64,000 bases of DNA from an uncultured bacterium. GTDB taxonomy: Bacteria; Chloroflexota; Anaerolineae; J036; Brachytrichaceae. The DNA lies in NCBI GenBank assembly GCA_903921365.1, contig CAIXPS010000101.1, positions 17,615 to 81,614 on the forward strand. Direction: 5' to 3'. The notes under the pieces were generated by a model. That model made no database searches and was not told where the DNA came from. It saw only the letters and a program-made list of their open reading frames with translations. This document shows, piece after piece, positions 42,933 to 52,447 of this stretch. Numbering within the stretch: the stretch's first letter is position 1; each line of letters starts with the position of its first letter. Made by a program: the position numbers and the translations under genes.

Positions 42933-43118
42933 CTAAAGTCGTTCCACTTCCTGTTCAGCGCGCTCGCGGCTGTAGCCATATTTCTCCTGCAGCAGGCCAA
43001 CGAACTTGTCGTACTGACCATTCACCTTGTCCAGGTCGTCATCGGTGCGATTGCCCCACGCAACTTTGATCTGTCCACGCATTTGCTTCCACTTACCTGA
43101 AAAGATGTCCGAATTCAT
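42933..43118 (-). CDS. CsbD-like general stress protein
   Basis: This 61-residue charged helical protein reads MNSDIFSGKWKQMRGQIKVAWGNRTDDDLDKVNGQYDKFVG..., the standard CsbD layout (KGKWKQLKGKVKEKWG...LTDDDLxxIxGxxDxLxGxLQExYGxSxExAxxEV). The start at ATG 43118 is fixed by a GGAGGAG site 6 bases upstream; the frame is open further up but without coding character. CsbD proteins accumulate under general or cell-envelope stress; the biochemical role is unknown. It is monocistronic. Confidence 0.93.
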   Translation of the reverse strand: MNSDIFSGKWKQMRGQIKVAWGNRTDDDLDKVNGQYDKFVGLLQEKYGYSRERAEQEVERL

Positions 43119-43640
43119 ATCAGTCTCCTCCTGGTCACACTGGTGTTTAGCCATGGCCAGAGCTAATAAACAGGCCGGCATCCAAACGATTCGCAACATC
43201 CAGGCCTCTTTGGATAGGCCTGTATGTGATCGGCGGAAAGCCGTCCGCGTGATTCGCCCTGTGATATGGACATTGCCCTGGCCCGCACGGTATCTCGACG
43301 TAACCAGACCTGGGCACAACTCCAAGCACAGGAATACACACCCATGCTACGATGGGCGCTCTCACCTGGCATCGCCTTCTCAGAGAGTATTTATCCCGGC
43401 CGGTTGGGGGGTAACTGGATTCTCCAACCACAGGATGGTATAAATAAAAGTCACCTACTTAGTTTTGAAAGATGAATAATGTTTTTTCAAAACTCAGTTG
43501 CAGCATTCGGAGGGGTGGTATCATTTATATCCTGTGCTGCAGCCGACCCTTCGAAGGATTTCGCGCAAGATGACGTATAGTGAAAGCAACTCTCGCAGGG
43601 AGTTAGCGCCAATCTCGAACCTCCAATCTCTCTCCGAAAC
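43119..43640. other. 522-bp gap with hairpin and half dispersed repeat
   Basis: No convincing gene is seen between the divergent CsbD-like and HNH genes. Visible are AGGCCT...AGGCCT around 43201-43219, and a perfect 10-bp inverted repeat AGTTTTGAAA (43461-43470) / TTTCAAAACT (43485-43494) with a 14-base loop. A TATAAAT-type sequence lies just before it at 43439-43446. A GAGATT-type half repeat (43606-43640) is next to the HNH start. The 10-bp palindrome could be an operator or the hairpin of a small RNA. Confidence 0.4.
43606..43640. repeat. Half copy of the GAGATT/AATCTC dispersed repeat
   Basis: GCGCCAATCTCGAACCTCC followed by AATCTCTCTCCG, ending directly at the HNH ATG, matches the right-arm words of the elements inserted in leuS and clpB. 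The other arm is missing. It occupies the position where a ribosome-binding site would be expected. Confidence 0.55.
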
Positions 43641-44363
43641 ATGAGTGAAATCGCGTATATCGACCCGCCCGCTGGCTGCATCGGCGACTTGACGCTGGAC
43701 GAGGTGTGGCTGGATCAGTTGCGCCAGGCCGTGTATGAGCGCATCGCGCGCATGGACGAGATTCCCGCGTTGCTGGCGCAACTCAACGCCACTGACTGGG
43801 TGCGCTGGCTGAACGACTCCGGCGCGCGCGTGACAGTATGCGCGGCATGCAACCACTATGTGCGCATGGGCGATGCGGTGAATTCCGAGTTGCCGTGGCT
43901 CGATGAGCGTCTGTTCTGCCACGAGTGCGCCGAACGCCTGCGCGCAGAACACACCTTCGTGTGCGATGTGTGCGGCCATGAGTTTTTTGCCCAGCGCCAA
44001 CCGGCGCCCTTCAACATCTGCCCCGAATGCGACGGGCCAAGCGTCACGGTCGCCCTGTCATCTTTGTGGGCGCAGTTGCAACGCGCGCGCAAGCTCAACC
44101 TCCCTGCCACGCTCACCCCGCGCGAATGGCTCGATACGCTCGATTACTTTGGCTGGCGCTGCGCCTACTGCCTGCGCGCCGACTTCGCATGCCTGGATCA
44201 CTATGTGCCGGTGGTTCAGGGCGGCGGCACCACGCAGGGCAATTGTGTGCCAGCCTGCACGTCGTGCAATAGCGCCAAGGGTGGGCGCGCCCCGCAGGGC
44301 TATTTAATCAAAGCCAGCGCCTTCACGCGCGTGAAGGAGTACCTGGCGGGGGTTGAGAAATGA
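43641..44363 (+). CDS. HNH endonuclease with upstream zinc-ribbon segment
   Basis: This 240-residue protein has an N-terminal 60 residues that are helical, followed by a Cys-rich region (CAACNHYV, CHECAERL, CDVCGHEFF, CPEC; about 72-140) that can form two zinc ribbons. A C-terminal HNH nuclease domain (about 175-225) reads WRCAYCLRADFACLDHYVPVVQGG...GNCVPACTSCNSAKG, with CxxC pairs and the catalytic His before YVP. Such proteins may be mobile-element, restriction or repair nucleases; no partner is evident. The transporter gene overlaps its stop by 4 bases. Confidence 0.85.
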   Translation: MSEIAYIDPPAGCIGDLTLDEVWLDQLRQAVYERIARMDEIPALLAQLNATDWVRWLNDSGARVTVCAACNHYVRMGDAVNSELPWLDERLFCHECAERLRAEHTFVCDVCGHEFFAQRQPAPFNICPECDGPSVTVALSSLWAQLQRARKLNLPATLTPREWLDTLDYFGWRCAYCLRADFACLDHYVPVVQGGGTTQGNCVPACTSCNSAKGGRAPQGYLIKASAFTRVKEYLAGVEK

Positions 44364-45358
44364 AAGTCACAACAAAGACACACACAGCGGCACTGACAAG
44401 AGGCTACACCATCGCGCTAGTTGCCGCCGCCATCTTGTCCACGACCGCGATCTTCATCCACTACCTCACCGAAACCTATCATGTGCCGGCGCTGGTGCTG
44501 GCATTCTGGCGCGATGCATTTGTGGTCGTCACGCTGCTGCCTGTCCTCGCGCGGTTTCAGCCAAAGCTGTTGAAGGTCGAGCGCCGCCATGTGCCCTATC
44601 TGGCGCTGTACGGGCTGGTGCTCGCCCTGTTTAACTCGCTCTGGACGTTGTCAGTCGCGCTGAACGGCGCCGCCGTCTCGACCGTGCTCGTCTACAGCTC
44701 TGCCGCGTTTACCGCCCTGCTCGGTTGGTGGCTGCTCAAAGAGCCGCTCGGCTGGGTCAAGCTGGTGGGGGTGGTGTTCAGCCTGGCAGGCTGCGTGTTT
44801 GTGTCGGGCGCGTACGATCCCTCGGTCTGGGGCGCCAACCTGCTTGGGATACTGTGCGGTATCCTGGCGGGACTGGCGTATGCGGGCTACAGCCTGATGG
44901 GGCGCTCAGCCTCACAACGCGGGCTGAGCCCCTGGACCACGTTGCTGGCCACGTTTGGATTCGCGGCGCTCTTCCTGCTCGCGTTCAACCTGGCGCCAGG
45001 CGGCATCCTGCCCGGTTCTGCGACGCGCCCAGCCGATCTGCTGTGGTTGGGAGACGCCTGGGCCGGCTGGGGGGTGTTGTTTATCCTTGCCGCTTTGCCC
45101 ACTGTGCTGGGATATGGACTATACAATGTCAGCCTCACGCACCTGCCATCCAGCGTCGCCAACCTGGTCGCAACAACGGAGCCTGCGTTCACTGCCGTCA
45201 CCGCCTATGTGCTGCTCAACGAGCGCTTCAGTTTGATCCAGATCGGCGGCGGCTGCCTGATCCTCGGTGGCGTCCTGTTCCTGCGGTTGTTTGAGGGTCG
45301 CTCGATAACCTCGATAACCTCACTAACAACTTCACTGCGGCGACGCAACAAGACGTAA
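44360..45358 (+). CDS. EamA/DMT-family transporter
   Basis: This 332-residue protein has ten predicted membrane helices in two EamA halves: the first ends in VSTVLVYSSAAFTALLGWWLLKEPLGWVKLVGVVFSLAGCVFV, the second in VANLVATTEPAFTAVTAYVLLNERFSLIQIGGGCLILGGVLFL. Both carry the family-typical TAxxAxLLLxERL-like ends. It is likely an exporter of a metabolite or amino acid; the substrate is unknown. It overlaps the HNH gene by ATGA. The last codons contain a small 9-base tandem repeat (CTCGATAAC at 45300-45317) giving SITSIT. Confidence 0.9.
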   Translation: MKVTTKTHTAALTRGYTIALVAAAILSTTAIFIHYLTETYHVPALVLAFWRDAFVVVTLLPVLARFQPKLLKVERRHVPYLALYGLVLALFNSLWTLSVALNGAAVSTVLVYSSAAFTALLGWWLLKEPLGWVKLVGVVFSLAGCVFVSGAYDPSVWGANLLGILCGILAGLAYAGYSLMGRSASQRGLSPWTTLLATFGFAALFLLAFNLAPGGILPGSATRPADLLWLGDAWAGWGVLFILAALPTVLGYGLYNVSLTHLPSSVANLVATTEPAFTAVTAYVLLNERFSLIQIGGGCLILGGVLFLRLFEGRSITSITSLTTSLRRRNKT

Positions 45359-45536
45359 AAGCTCTTTTCGCACTATGCGAGTAAATAACAAGACGCTGAT
45401 GTGCGTAACTGTCATTAATACACGGTGTTTCTTATCCATATTACACAATAATTGTTAGCTGACAAATCGACTAATGCCTGGTTGCGCGTCAGGAAGAAAC
45501 CCGAGTATCAACTCTTACCAGAACAGGAGACAATCT

Positions 45537-46790
45537 GTGGATTTAAACAACCAATATGCGGCGCCTCATCGCGTTGTCATCACGGGCATGGGGCTGATCA
45601 GCCCACTCGGTAGTTCCGTTGAATCGACGTGGGAAGCGCTGATCAACGGGAGGACCGGCTGCGACCGCATCACCCTGTTCGACACGAGCAACATCGAGAT
45701 CAAGATCGGATGCGAGGTCAAAGGATTCGATCCCTTAGCGCACTTCAGCGCCCGCGATGCCCGTCGCATGGATCGCTGCGCCCAATTCGCCGTCGTCGCT
45801 GGCAAGGCCGCGCTTGAAAACGCAAACTACGTCATCACAGAAGAAAACACCTACGACACTGGCATCATCCTGGGAAGCGGCATCGGGGGCGTCGGCACAT
45901 TGACCACCGAGCACGCCGTGATGCTGAACAAAGGGCCAAACCGCGTCAGCCCGTTTGCCGTGCCGATGATGCTGCCCGATACGGCCACCGGCCAGATGTC
46001 GATCCACCTCAAGATCAAGGGGCCCAACTTTTGCGTGGTCTCGGCCTGCGCCAGCGGCACAAACGCCATCGGCGAGGCCTTCGAATTGATCCGCGCTGGT
46101 CGCGCCAGCACGATGCTGGCAGGCGGGACTGAGTCGCCGATCAACGCATTCGCCATTTCCGCGTTCCACAACATGGGCGCGCTCTCCACAAACAACAACG
46201 ACCCCGCGCATGCCTGTCGCCCGTTTGACGCCAAGCGCAACGGGTTCGTCACCGGCGAAGGCGCCGGTGTGCTGGTGTTGGAATCGCTCGAACACGCACA
46301 AGCGCGCGGCGCGCGCATCTATGCCGAGGTGACTGGCTATGGGGTCACCAATGACGCCTATCACATCACCGCGCCCGATACAGTCGGGCCGGCCGTCGCC
46401 ATGCGCATCGCGCTCAAACAGGCCGGCAGCCGCGCCGCGCGCATCGATTACGTCAACGCACACGGCACGAGCACCAGCCTGAACGACTCCAACGAAACCA
46501 AGGCAATCAAGACTGTCTTTGGCGAAGGGGCCTACGACCTGACGATCAGCTCGACCAAGTCAATGTCTGGCCACCTGCTGGGCGCCGCCGGCGCCTTCGA
46601 AGCTATCGCGTGTGTGAAGGCGATCAACGAAAGCATCATCCCCCCCACCATCAACTATCAAAACCCCGACCCCGAGTGCGACCTGAACTACACGCCCAAC
46701 GTGGCCGTCAAAAAGCCGGTTCACGTGGCGATGTCCAATTCGTTCGGTTTCGGCGGGCACAACGCTTGCATAGTCATTTCGGAGTTCTAA
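45537..46790 (+). CDS. fabF: 3-oxoacyl-ACP synthase II (KAS II)
   Basis: This 417-residue condensing enzyme elongates acyl-ACP with malonyl-ACP. It has the catalytic Cys in VVSACASGTNAIGEA (about 165), the His in VNAHGTSTSLND (about 306) and the second His in SMSGHLLGAAG (about 342); NSFGFGGHNA closes the fold. I chose GTG 45537 because AGGAGA lies 10 bases ahead; the upstream open frame has no family similarity. It is followed by fabH 22 bases later. The promoter gap (45359-45536) is AT-rich and holds TTGTTAGCTGACAA, a short inverted repeat. Confidence 0.96.
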   Translation: MDLNNQYAAPHRVVITGMGLISPLGSSVESTWEALINGRTGCDRITLFDTSNIEIKIGCEVKGFDPLAHFSARDARRMDRCAQFAVVAGKAALENANYVITEENTYDTGIILGSGIGGVGTLTTEHAVMLNKGPNRVSPFAVPMMLPDTATGQMSIHLKIKGPNFCVVSACASGTNAIGEAFELIRAGRASTMLAGGTESPINAFAISAFHNMGALSTNNNDPAHACRPFDAKRNGFVTGEGAGVLVLESLEHAQARGARIYAEVTGYGVTNDAYHITAPDTVGPAVAMRIALKQAGSRAARIDYVNAHGTSTSLNDSNETKAIKTVFGEGAYDLTISSTKSMSGHLLGAAGAFEAIACVKAINESIIPPTINYQNPDPECDLNYTPNVAVKKPVHVAMSNSFGFGGHNACIVISEF

Positions 46791-46810
46791 TCTCGAATCT
46801 CAAGTCCTAA
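46789..46810. repeat. Half copy of the GAGATT/AATCTC dispersed repeat
   Basis: TAATCTCGAATCTCAAGTCC lies between the fabF stop and the fabH ATG and is nearly identical to the right arm of the leuS insertion 1. It takes up almost the whole intergenic space and replaces any ribosome-binding site for fabH. Confidence 0.6.
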
Positions 46811-46812
46811 TA

Positions 46813-48054
46813 ATGAGATACGCCCATATCGTCGGTTGGGGTAAATACGCGCCAGAGCGGGTCATGACAAATGACGAGCTGGCGACGTTGGTCGACACTA
46901 CGGACACGTGGATTCGTGAGCGCACCGGCATCGGCCAGCGCCACCTGGCCGGGCCGAAGGACACGTGTGCTTCCATCGCCACCGCTGCCGCGATTGAGGC
47001 GCTCGACGTGGCGAACATCACCGCGGCGCAGATCGGCTTGATCATCGTCGGCACCTCCACGCCCGACTTCGCCTTCCCATCCACCGCCTGCCTCGTCCAG
47101 GATGCGTTGGGCGCAGATACGGCGGGCGCGTTCGACTTGAGCGCTGCGTGCTCGGGGTTTGTCTATGGGCTGAGCATGGCCGCTGATGCGATCAAGGCCG
47201 GCAGCATAGACTATGCGCTGGTCATCGGCAGCGACATAATGTCGCGCCTCCTGGACTGGAAGGATCGCAACACCTGCGTCTTGTTCGGCGACGGCGCCGG
47301 CGCCGTAGTGTTACAGGCCAGCGATCAGCCCGGCGGGTTGCTCACCTCACTGTTGCGCGCCGATGGTTCGGGTGGCGACATGTTGTACGTCAGAAACAAC
47401 TATCGAGACAAGGCGGTGGTCTCAACGCCGCATCTCAGCACTGCGCTAACACCCCCGGCCGCGACGGGCGACGGCAAGGTGTCTGATGCGGGTTACATCT
47501 TTATGAACGGGCGCGAGGTATTCCGCTTTGGTTCGCGCATCCTGGCGGGCGCGACACGCGAAATCGCGGCGCGGGCGGGCTGGGAACTCGGCGACATCGA
47601 CCTGATCATCCCACACCAGGCGAACAACCGTATCATCGAGTCCGCGGCCAAGTCGTTGGCGCTGCCGCTGGAAAAGATGTTCATCAACATCGAGCATTAC
47701 GCCAACACCAGTGCCGCCACCATCCCGATCGCCATCTGCGACGCCGTGAACAACGGGCGGTTGCGCCCAAACGACAAGGTGATCCTGGTTGGATTCGGCG
47801 CCGGGCTGACATGGGCCGCCGCCGCGCTGCAATGGGGCACACCGCGCGTGCTCAGTCGCACAAACCGCACGCTCAACCGTGTCCGCCTGGGGCTGGCCAA
47901 TGTGCGCTCACGCGCGCGACGCGTGTTCCGCAGGCTGGAAGACAGCCTGTCCAGCAACGTAGACCATCCGGTCAAGTCGCCGGTTTCACCTGCGAGCGGA
48001 CCGGATCGGAGTGGAACTGCTGTAGTCGAAACCGAACGCGAGGGCAAGGTCTAA
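46813..48054 (+). CDS. fabH: 3-oxoacyl-ACP synthase III with extended C-terminus
   Basis: This 413-residue protein starts fatty-acid chains from acyl-CoA and malonyl-ACP. The triad is visible: Cys in DLSAACSGFVYGLS (about 115), His in IPHQANNRI (about 264) and Asn in EHYANTSAATIP (about 296). ERTGIGQRHLAG is also typical. Normal FabH ends near residue 335; here a basic, then Pro/Ser-rich tail of about 75 residues (SRTNRTLNRVRLGLANVRSR...) follows, probably flexible and of unknown role. It directly follows fabF, and the FmdB-type gene comes 36 bases later. Confidence 0.95.
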   Translation: MRYAHIVGWGKYAPERVMTNDELATLVDTTDTWIRERTGIGQRHLAGPKDTCASIATAAAIEALDVANITAAQIGLIIVGTSTPDFAFPSTACLVQDALGADTAGAFDLSAACSGFVYGLSMAADAIKAGSIDYALVIGSDIMSRLLDWKDRNTCVLFGDGAGAVVLQASDQPGGLLTSLLRADGSGGDMLYVRNNYRDKAVVSTPHLSTALTPPAATGDGKVSDAGYIFMNGREVFRFGSRILAGATREIAARAGWELGDIDLIIPHQANNRIIESAAKSLALPLEKMFINIEHYANTSAATIPIAICDAVNNGRLRPNDKVILVGFGAGLTWAAAALQWGTPRVLSRTNRTLNRVRLGLANVRSRARRVFRRLEDSLSSNVDHPVKSPVSPASGPDRSGTAVVETEREGKV

Positions 48055-48090
48055 TCTTTTACCAATTACACGCGGTTATAATGCGAGTCT

Positions 48091-48474
48091 ATGCCGACAT
48101 ACCAGTACGCCTGTCCAGATTGTGGAAATAAGTTTGAACTCAAGCAGAAGTTCACCGACGATCCGGTGAAAGTATGCTCACGCTGCGGAAAGCACCACGT
48201 TTATCGCGTGGTCGGCCAGGTGGCTGTTACATTTAAGGGATCGGGCTGGTACATCACCGACAGCAAATCGTCCGGCGATAAGCATACGCTGGAGCACAAG
48301 AAGAAGGATGCCGCATCCTCCGAAGCGCCAGCCGGGGATGCCGCCAAGACCGAGACTAAGGCCGATGGCAAGGGCGAAAGCAAGACCGAATCGAAGTCGG
48401 AATCGAAGTCCGAGACCAAGTCTGAAGCAAAGACCGAGAGCAAACCCGCAACTGAGAAATCCAAGTCGAACTGA
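48091..48474 (+). CDS. FmdB-family zinc-ribbon protein with low-complexity tail
   Basis: This 127-residue protein has the standard FmdB zinc ribbon MPTYQYACPDCGNKFELKQKFTDDPVKVCSRCGK (CxxC...CxxC) and then VTFKGSGWYITDSKSS, both diagnostic. The second half is a Lys/Glu/Ser/Thr low-complexity tail (ETKADGKGESKTESKSES), typical of this family and probably disordered. The family is often linked to formamidase or regulatory roles, but the actual function is unknown. The convergent MFS gene ends 15 bases later. Confidence 0.92.
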   Translation: MPTYQYACPDCGNKFELKQKFTDDPVKVCSRCGKHHVYRVVGQVAVTFKGSGWYITDSKSSGDKHTLEHKKKDAASSEAPAGDAAKTETKADGKGESKTESKSESKSETKSEAKTESKPATEKSKSN

Positions 48475-48489
48475 AGGAAAGTGAATAAG

Positions 48490-49683
48490 TCAGGCCGGCT
48501 TTGGGATGCGCACCCGCATGGCCACAAAGAAGTTAATCGCGGCGATCACAACTCCGAGCAGGAACACGTACTGGTAACCAAAGACATTCCAGATCAGCCC
48601 GCCCAGGAGCGCCACGCTGATCGAGAAAATATGATCAATGGTGATGCCAGCGGTCAGCGCAGCCTGCACATCCTCGGGTCGCTTCGCGATCTTCTTGATA
48701 TACATTGAGCGCGCCATGCCGACCGACATCAGCATCTGGTCCACCAGGTACAACCCGCAGGTGAGGACAAACGCGATACTATCAGGAAAGATCGAGCGGG
48801 CAAAGCCGTAGCCGAAGCACACCAGAACGAGCAGCACCGCCTCCGAGGCCAGCACAAAACGCTCGCCCATGTGATCGGTCACCCAACCCAGGAGCGGCTG
48901 GAACAGGATGCCGATGATGCCGCCGATGGTCATCAGCGTCGCAAGCGTCTGAGTGGGTTGCTGGAACACGCTCACGATCACCCACGGGGCAAAGGTGATG
49001 AACAACTGTTTACGCGAGCCGTACAGGATGTTCAGCGCGTAGAACAGGCGATATTCCTTGTGAAGCGTGAGGAACGCTTTGGACGGGGTTGTGGGTTTTG
49101 GCGTCATGCTGAACATCAGGATCGCGGCGACGGCAAATGCGAGCGCCGACAACCCGAAAGTGGTCTGGAAGGTAAAGCCGAGAAAACGGAACCCCAGGAA
49201 CACAATGAAGCTGCCGACAATCGCCGCCATATTGCGCACGGCGTTGAGCTGTCCCAGGCGCTGGCCGGTCTTGCCCGGTTCCGCCAGTTCCATTCCAATC
49301 GCCGACGCCGCCGGCATGAATAGATGCTGCCCCATGCTGTAGATGAACAGACACACCACTACCGCGCCATAGGTTGGCGCAGCAAAACCGATCAACAGCG
49401 TGCCAGCCAGACCGAGCACCATCGCCAGCACGCCCAGTCTCCTGGTGCACAGGAACCAAAGCGCCGCCGAGACAAACACGCATAACAATCCCGGCAATTC
49501 GCGCGGCAATTCGAGGAACGAGCGCTCGAAACCGCTGAGGGTGAACCTATCGTTGAGATAGTTGTTGAGCGTCGAGTCAACCAGGCTGTAGGCAACGCCC
49601 ATCATGAGCGATGCAATCACGAAGATCTTTAGTTCGCGCGAAAGCGCGCTGAGACGTGCAGTCAGTGAGAGTGTCATGTGCAT
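48490..49683 (-). CDS. Major facilitator superfamily transporter
   Basis: This 397-residue protein has twelve predicted helices. The motif after TM2 is degenerate (WFLCTRRLGVLAMVLG), and a second-half form WVTDHMGERFVLASEAVLL is present. FPDSIAFVLTCGLYLVDQMLMSVGMARSMYIKKIAKRPEDVQAALTAGITIDHIFSIS resembles fucose/sugar-related or UhpC-like MFS only loosely. ATG at 49683 or 49677 could be the start. It lies 87 bases downstream of the GGDEF gene on the same strand, so it could be the tail of that operon; a GGGGACTGGGAGACAGG sequence of the dispersed repeat type separates them. Confidence 0.88.
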   Translation of the reverse strand: MHMTLSLTARLSALSRELKIFVIASLMMGVAYSLVDSTLNNYLNDRFTLSGFERSFLELPRELPGLLCVFVSAALWFLCTRRLGVLAMVLGLAGTLLIGFAAPTYGAVVVCLFIYSMGQHLFMPAASAIGMELAEPGKTGQRLGQLNAVRNMAAIVGSFIVFLGFRFLGFTFQTTFGLSALAFAVAAILMFSMTPKPTTPSKAFLTLHKEYRLFYALNILYGSRKQLFITFAPWVIVSVFQQPTQTLATLMTIGGIIGILFQPLLGWVTDHMGERFVLASEAVLLVLVCFGYGFARSIFPDSIAFVLTCGLYLVDQMLMSVGMARSMYIKKIAKRPEDVQAALTAGITIDHIFSISVALLGGLIWNVFGYQYVFLLGVVIAAINFFVAMRVRIPKPA

Positions 49684-49770
49684 TATTCCGTTTTGAGTTC
49701 AGGATATAGTACTCCAAAATGGGAAATGTTTGTATTGTCCCTGTCTCCCAGTCCCCGGTCTCAAAGAGGA

Positions 49771-52398
49771 TCAGACGCGTGCGTGCTCCGGATTCCACAT
49801 CATGACACAGTTGCCGCCGGCGTGTTTTGCCGCGTACAGCGCCTGATCCGCATGCACTAGCAGCGTTTCAAGCGGGTCGCTGGTATCCGCGCAATAGCTG
49901 ATCCCCACGCTGACCGCAATACACAACTTATCGACTGACGTCATGATGCAGTCGTTCACAATACTCTGCCGCAGACGTTCGGCGACAGTGCGCGCATCCG
50001 CAATCGTCACGCTCGGCAGCAATGCGACGAATTCTTCGCCCCCGTATCGCGCCAGGATGTCGCCGCCGCGCAGGGCGCGCCGGCAGCGTTGCGCCACCTC
50101 CTGCAAGACTTCATCGCCGGTGACATGCCCATAGGTATCGTTGACGCGCTTGAAACGATCGATGTCGATCATCAGGATGCTCAGGCCATATTGGCCATCG
50201 CGCGCCGCATTAAATGCGCGCTCCGCGAGTTCAAAGAATCGCCGCCGGTTGTTCAGCCCGGTGAGATCATCGGTGCGCGCCAGATGTTGTGCGCGCTCGA
50301 ACAAACCCGCGTTCTCAATCGCCACGGCGACCTGATCGGCAAATGCGCCAGCCAGGCGCGCATGTTCGGGGATGAAGTGCCCGGGTTTCAGGCTATCCAG
50401 CGCCAGCATGCCGATCACTTCGTCGTGGATCATCAACGGAACGCCCAGCCACGAACGAATAGCGCCTGCCACTGGAAGGCAACCGAAATCGACCTCCCTT
50501 AGAATCACGGGATGGCGCTCCTGGATCACGGCTGTGTTCGGGTTATCGCCGGGAATGGAGAAACGAACCCCAATCACCTGCGCCGGGTCGGACCAGCCGT
50601 GGACGTCAACTATTTCGCTGTATCCATCCTTGAGCAGCTGCACCGAGGCGGAATCATACGACACAACGCGCGCAAGCTGTTGCAGAATGCGCTCGAATGT
50701 CTCATGCAGGCGCAGCGTGGAGGTCACTGCGGCGCCGGCCTCGCGCAACGTCTCGGCTTCCTGCGCCCGGCGCTGCGCATCATCGATCAGGCGCACGCGT
50801 TGGATGGCCAACCCGGCCTGGCGTCCCACCGTATCCACCAGCGCGAGATCGCGCTCGTCAAACTGGCGCGCAGGGGTGGTTGAGAATATCGACATGACGC
50901 CCAGCTTCAGTCCACCGGCGCTGATTGGGGTCACCAGACAGCTGCGCACGCCCGCCTGCACAAACTCGTCACGCTTTTCTGGCGAAGCGGCATAATCGCG
51001 CACCAGCATTGGTTCGCCGGTCTCGATGACGCGCCAGGAAATGCCTGCTCCTTTTGGCACAATTGTCAACGCCAGGTCGACGGGCGGCTTGTAGGACTCA
51101 GACGAAATAATCAGTTCGCCTTCCTCATTTAGAAGAGAGATGATGGCGCCATCAGCTTCGAGCAATTCGCTGGTAATGCGCGTCACCGTGCGCAAGGCTT
51201 CGGACAGGTTCAGGCTGTTGCTGAAAAGTCGCGTTATTTCGTTGTAGCGGCGTTCGCGCGCCAGGGCGTCGGCGGTTTCGGCGTGCATGCGCGCCGCCCG
51301 TTCTTCGGCCTGCACACGCTCAGTGACATCCCGAATGATGCCGATCACGCCGATGATCTCGCCATCGCCGTTGCGGTGCGGCGCATAGGTAGACGACATC
51401 CAGACATTCAGCTTGTCCGTGGTATGTTGGGAATAGCTTGCATCCGGTGTTGTAAATGTCTCACCAGCGAGCGCCTTATGAAGCAGTTCGTATATTTCCG
51501 ACTTCATATTGCTGTGAAAGGCCCCCAACGCGATGGTTCCCAGCGCCTGCTCTGCCTTGACACCTGTCAAACTCTCCATGAAATGATTCCACACCACGCA
51601 TTTCATGTCGCGGTCAAACACAATGATGCCCTGCCCGGCGTTTGAGATGATCTCCTGATTAAACTGGGCGGAGCTGCGCAACTCAGCCTCCACCTTCTTG
51701 CGCCGGGTGATATCGCGCGCGTTGACGATCAATCCTGGTTCATCCCGCTCTTGCAGGAACTCGCCGCGGGCGATCTCCGTGACGAGCCAGCTACCGTCTT
51801 TGCGCTGAAAACGCAACTCGCTCACGCCCTCCGGATACTTGCCAGCCATCGCATCAGACATGTCGGAAATGAGCAATCCCTGGTCGCCGGTATGCACGAA
51901 GTCGATAGCCTGCCGGCCCATCACTTCATCGGGCCTATACCCCAGGATGCGCTGGACTGATGGGCTGACATACAGGATTTTGCCTAACGGGTTGATCACA
52001 ACACAAATGTCGGAGGAGTTTTCAATCAACGCGCGGAAACGTTTTTCGCTGGCTTCCAATTGCAGCACTGCTTTTGTGCGCGCGCGCGCCAGCCGATAGG
52101 CTGCCTCGGCGACAAACCCGCCGGCGCCTATACTCGTGACGATGATAGCGATGGCTTCTTTTGGCGGTTCTGGCGCCGCGATCAGCGCGGCGGCGACAGT
52201 CACGACCATGGCGATAGTCAGCATCGACAGGTACACCCATCGCGGGAAAACCAGGCTGGCAACAATGATCGGGACGAGCAGGATACTGAGCATCCCCGTG
52301 GGCAGGTGAAACAACAATAAAGCCGCGCTGAAGAGCACCGCGGATGCAATGTACCCTGTTAACACAACCGCAGGATTTCGACGTAAACGTGATGTCAT
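49771..52398 (-). CDS. Membrane-bound diguanylate cyclase (PAS-PAS-GAF-GAF-GGDEF)
   Basis: This protein has about 875 residues. The N-terminal membrane block (about 8-90) is followed by PAS (about 122-240, ALIENSSDICVVINPLGKILYVSPS), a second PAS (about 245-365), two GAF domains (about 380-530 and 540-700) and GGDEF (about 710-865). The active site reads GGEEF in ARYGGEEFVALLP, and an intact I-site RGGD lies five residues before it, so product feedback is expected. The enzyme should make cyclic di-GMP from GTP. ATG 52398 was preferred over a TTG 21 bases upstream. It is the last of four tightly spaced minus-strand genes; the HD-GYP gene lies 49 bases upstream. Confidence 0.93.
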   Translation of the reverse strand: MTSRLRRNPAVVLTGYIASAVLFSAALLLFHLPTGMLSILLVPIIVASLVFPRWVYLSMLTIAMVVTVAAALIAAPEPPKEAIAIIVTSIGAGGFVAEAAYRLARARTKAVLQLEASEKRFRALIENSSDICVVINPLGKILYVSPSVQRILGYRPDEVMGRQAIDFVHTGDQGLLISDMSDAMAGKYPEGVSELRFQRKDGSWLVTEIARGEFLQERDEPGLIVNARDITRRKKVEAELRSSAQFNQEIISNAGQGIIVFDRDMKCVVWNHFMESLTGVKAEQALGTIALGAFHSNMKSEIYELLHKALAGETFTTPDASYSQHTTDKLNVWMSSTYAPHRNGDGEIIGVIGIIRDVTERVQAEERAARMHAETADALARERRYNEITRLFSNSLNLSEALRTVTRITSELLEADGAIISLLNEEGELIISSESYKPPVDLALTIVPKGAGISWRVIETGEPMLVRDYAASPEKRDEFVQAGVRSCLVTPISAGGLKLGVMSIFSTTPARQFDERDLALVDTVGRQAGLAIQRVRLIDDAQRRAQEAETLREAGAAVTSTLRLHETFERILQQLARVVSYDSASVQLLKDGYSEIVDVHGWSDPAQVIGVRFSIPGDNPNTAVIQERHPVILREVDFGCLPVAGAIRSWLGVPLMIHDEVIGMLALDSLKPGHFIPEHARLAGAFADQVAVAIENAGLFERAQHLARTDDLTGLNNRRRFFELAERAFNAARDGQYGLSILMIDIDRFKRVNDTYGHVTGDEVLQEVAQRCRRALRGGDILARYGGEEFVALLPSVTIADARTVAERLRQSIVNDCIMTSVDKLCIAVSVGISYCADTSDPLETLLVHADQALYAAKHAGGNCVMMWNPEHARV

Positions 52399-52447
52399 AA
52401 TGGCGCTATAAACCGGCAACCTTTATTGTATCAACATTCGATCGTTG

